This document shows positions 62,851-64,000 of a DNA stretch of 64,000 nt, piece by piece. Origin of the DNA: Burkholderia multivorans ATCC BAA-247 (GTDB lineage: Bacteria; Pseudomonadota; Gammaproteobacteria; Burkholderiales; Burkholderiaceae); NCBI RefSeq assembly GCF_000959525.1, contig NZ_CP009831.1:434001-498000 (forward strand). The letters run 5' to 3'. Each line of letters opens with the position of its first letter. Positions within the stretch are counted from its first letter, which is position 1. Made by a program: the position numbers and the translations under genes. The notes beneath the pieces are model-generated. The model saw only the letters and a program-made list of their open reading frames with translations, did no database searches and was not told the origin of the DNA.

Positions 62851-64000
62851 GTGAATTCCACCGCCTATCCGGACGCCGCGTCCGCTGACGAACAGCGCAT
62901 CATGTCGAAGATGGCGCGGCGCCTGCTGCCCATACTCGTCGTGATGTTCCTGATCGCGTTCATCGACCGGCAGAACGTCGGTTTCGCGAAACTGCAGATG
63001 GTGCACAGCCTCGGGCTGACGGAGGCCGCGTTCGGGCTCGCGTCGTCGCTGTTCTTCATCGGCTATCTGCTGTTCGAAGTGCCGAGCACGCTCGCGCTGC
63101 ATCGCTACGGCGCGCGCGTCTGGCTCGCGCGCATCATGCTGACGTGGGGGCTCATCACGGTGCTGATGGGCTTCACGACCTCGATGCCCGCGTTCTGCGC
63201 GCTGCGCTTTCTGCTCGGCATCGCCGAGGCCGGGTTCTATCCGGGCGTCATCTACTATCTGACGCTGTGGTTTCCGCAGAGCTATCGCGCGAAGGTGCTC
63301 GGCATCTTCACGCTCGGCAGCGCGCTCGCGAACATGCTCGGGTCGCTGGTCGGCGGCGTGCTGCTGAGCCTGAACGGCGTGTGGGGCCTCGCCGGCTGGC
63401 AATGGGTGTTCGTCGCGACCGGTATTCCGGCCGTGCTCGTCGCGATCGTCGTGTTCCGCGTGCTGCCGGCGTCGTTCCGCGAGGCGCGTTTCCTCGACGA
63501 ACGCGAAAAGCAGATCGTCGCGGCCGCGCTCGAGCGCGAAAAACCCGCGCAGGCCGAGCATGCGCAGCCGTGGAAGGCGCTGCTCGATCCGCGCGTGATG
63601 CTGTTCGCGGCGACCTACATGCTGATGTCGACGTCGCTCTACGGCGTCACGTACTGGCTGCCGACGCTCGTGAAGTCGTTCGGCGTGTCGAGCAGCACGA
63701 ACGGCTTGCTGAGCATGCTGCCGTGGGCGCTCGCGGTGCTGCTGCTGTTGTGGCTGCCGGCGAAGCTGCGCCGCGCGAAGAGCATTCTGCGCACGATCTC
63801 GATCGTCGCGGCGCTCGGCGCGCTCGGCTTCCTGCTGAGTCTCGTGCTGCCGTCGACGCCGCTGCGCTTCGTCGCGCTCGTGCTCGGCGGCGCCTGCATT
63901 CCGCTGCTGTATCCGTGCTTCTGGTCGATGCCGCCGCGCTACTTCACCGGCGCGCGCGCAGCGGCGAGCGTCGCGGCGATCAATTCGATCGGCAACCTCG
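62851..64000 (+). CDS. MFS transporter, ACS family (cut by window edge)
   Basis: 383 codons are seen, from a GTG at 62851 with ACGGAGG eight bases upstream. Helix 1 ends in FLIAFIDRQNVGFAKLQM, the ACS signature, and LFEVPSTLALHRYGARVWLARIM follows, as in the MFS protein at 5751. Eleven or so helices are present before the edge; the missing part is short. It probably imports an organic acid and is likely co-transcribed with the binding protein upstream, under the TctDE-like pair. Confidence 0.87.
   Translation, partial: MNSTAYPDAASADEQRIMSKMARRLLPILVVMFLIAFIDRQNVGFAKLQMVHSLGLTEAAFGLASSLFFIGYLLFEVPSTLALHRYGARVWLARIMLTWGLITVLMGFTTSMPAFCALRFLLGIAEAGFYPGVIYYLTLWFPQSYRAKVLGIFTLGSALANMLGSLVGGVLLSLNGVWGLAGWQWVFVATGIPAVLVAIVVFRVLPASFREARFLDEREKQIVAAALEREKPAQAEHAQPWKALLDPRVMLFAATYMLMSTSLYGVTYWLPTLVKSFGVSSSTNGLLSMLPWALAVLLLLWLPAKLRRAKSILRTISIVAALGALGFLLSLVLPSTPLRFVALVLGGACIPLLYPCFWSMPPRYFTGARAAASVAAINSIGNL

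Overview
The window is GC-rich (strong G/C bias at third codon positions) and reads as a beta-proteobacterial secondary chromosome of the Burkholderia cepacia complex. The best marker is the convergent pair rpfR/rpfF (cis-2-dodecenoic acid, BDSF, sensing and synthesis) at 24.0-26.9 kb; from general knowledge this pair sits on chromosome 2 of B. cenocepacia-like strains. Burkholderia-type porin_4, many LysR regulators, ACS-family MFS carriers and a FhaC-type two-partner secretion pair fit the same origin. I see no rRNA, tRNA, insertion sequence, prophage or CRISPR array. The left edge cuts an M20 peptidase gene and the right edge cuts an MFS gene.

Layout. 0-7 kb: end of an M20 amidohydrolase, an amino-acid binding protein, a porin, a zinc-less MDR oxidoreductase with divergent LysR, a DMT exporter and an MFS carrier. 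7.2-11 kb: a two-partner secretion operon (TpsB, then a very short TpsA with five 78-bp proline-rich repeats). 11.4-16.2 kb: a tightly packed operon of an exported sulfatase, an apparently exported formylglycine-generating enzyme, a MetQ-like binding protein and a YkgJ cysteine-cluster protein. 16.3-23.4 kb: LysR, DUF1445 (D-glutamate cyclase-like), MFS and a fused 5-oxoprolinase, a likely D-glutamate/5-oxoproline route. 24-31 kb: rpfR, rpfF, a DUF1840 protein, three small proteins and a transglutaminase-like protein; two near-identical palindromic operators tie the DUF1840 promoter to the small-protein/transglutaminase promoter region. 31-36 kb: AraC/MFS, a PEP-mutase-like enzyme with a MarR regulator, a YCII protein and a GST. 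36.8-42 kb: DUF2760 plus two unusual Hsp70 proteins in one operon.

42-50.6 kb is an iron locus: PchR-like AraC regulator, Fur-box-like site, two exporter-fold ABC proteins, TonB receptor and FptX/YbtX-like MFS, without siderophore synthesis genes. 50.7-59.3 kb: a peroxidase-like/CMD/flavin monooxygenase operon, a LysR gene with a clear inverted-repeat operator, and a complete branched-chain-type ABC importer with a fused permease. 59.4-64 kb: a TctE/TctD-like two-component system, divergent from a binding protein preceded by a 26-codon leader ORF, then an MFS carrier.

Most transport genes are paired with a regulator, as expected for a nutritionally versatile soil/opportunist replicon. All functions are read from translated motifs and context; no searches were run.
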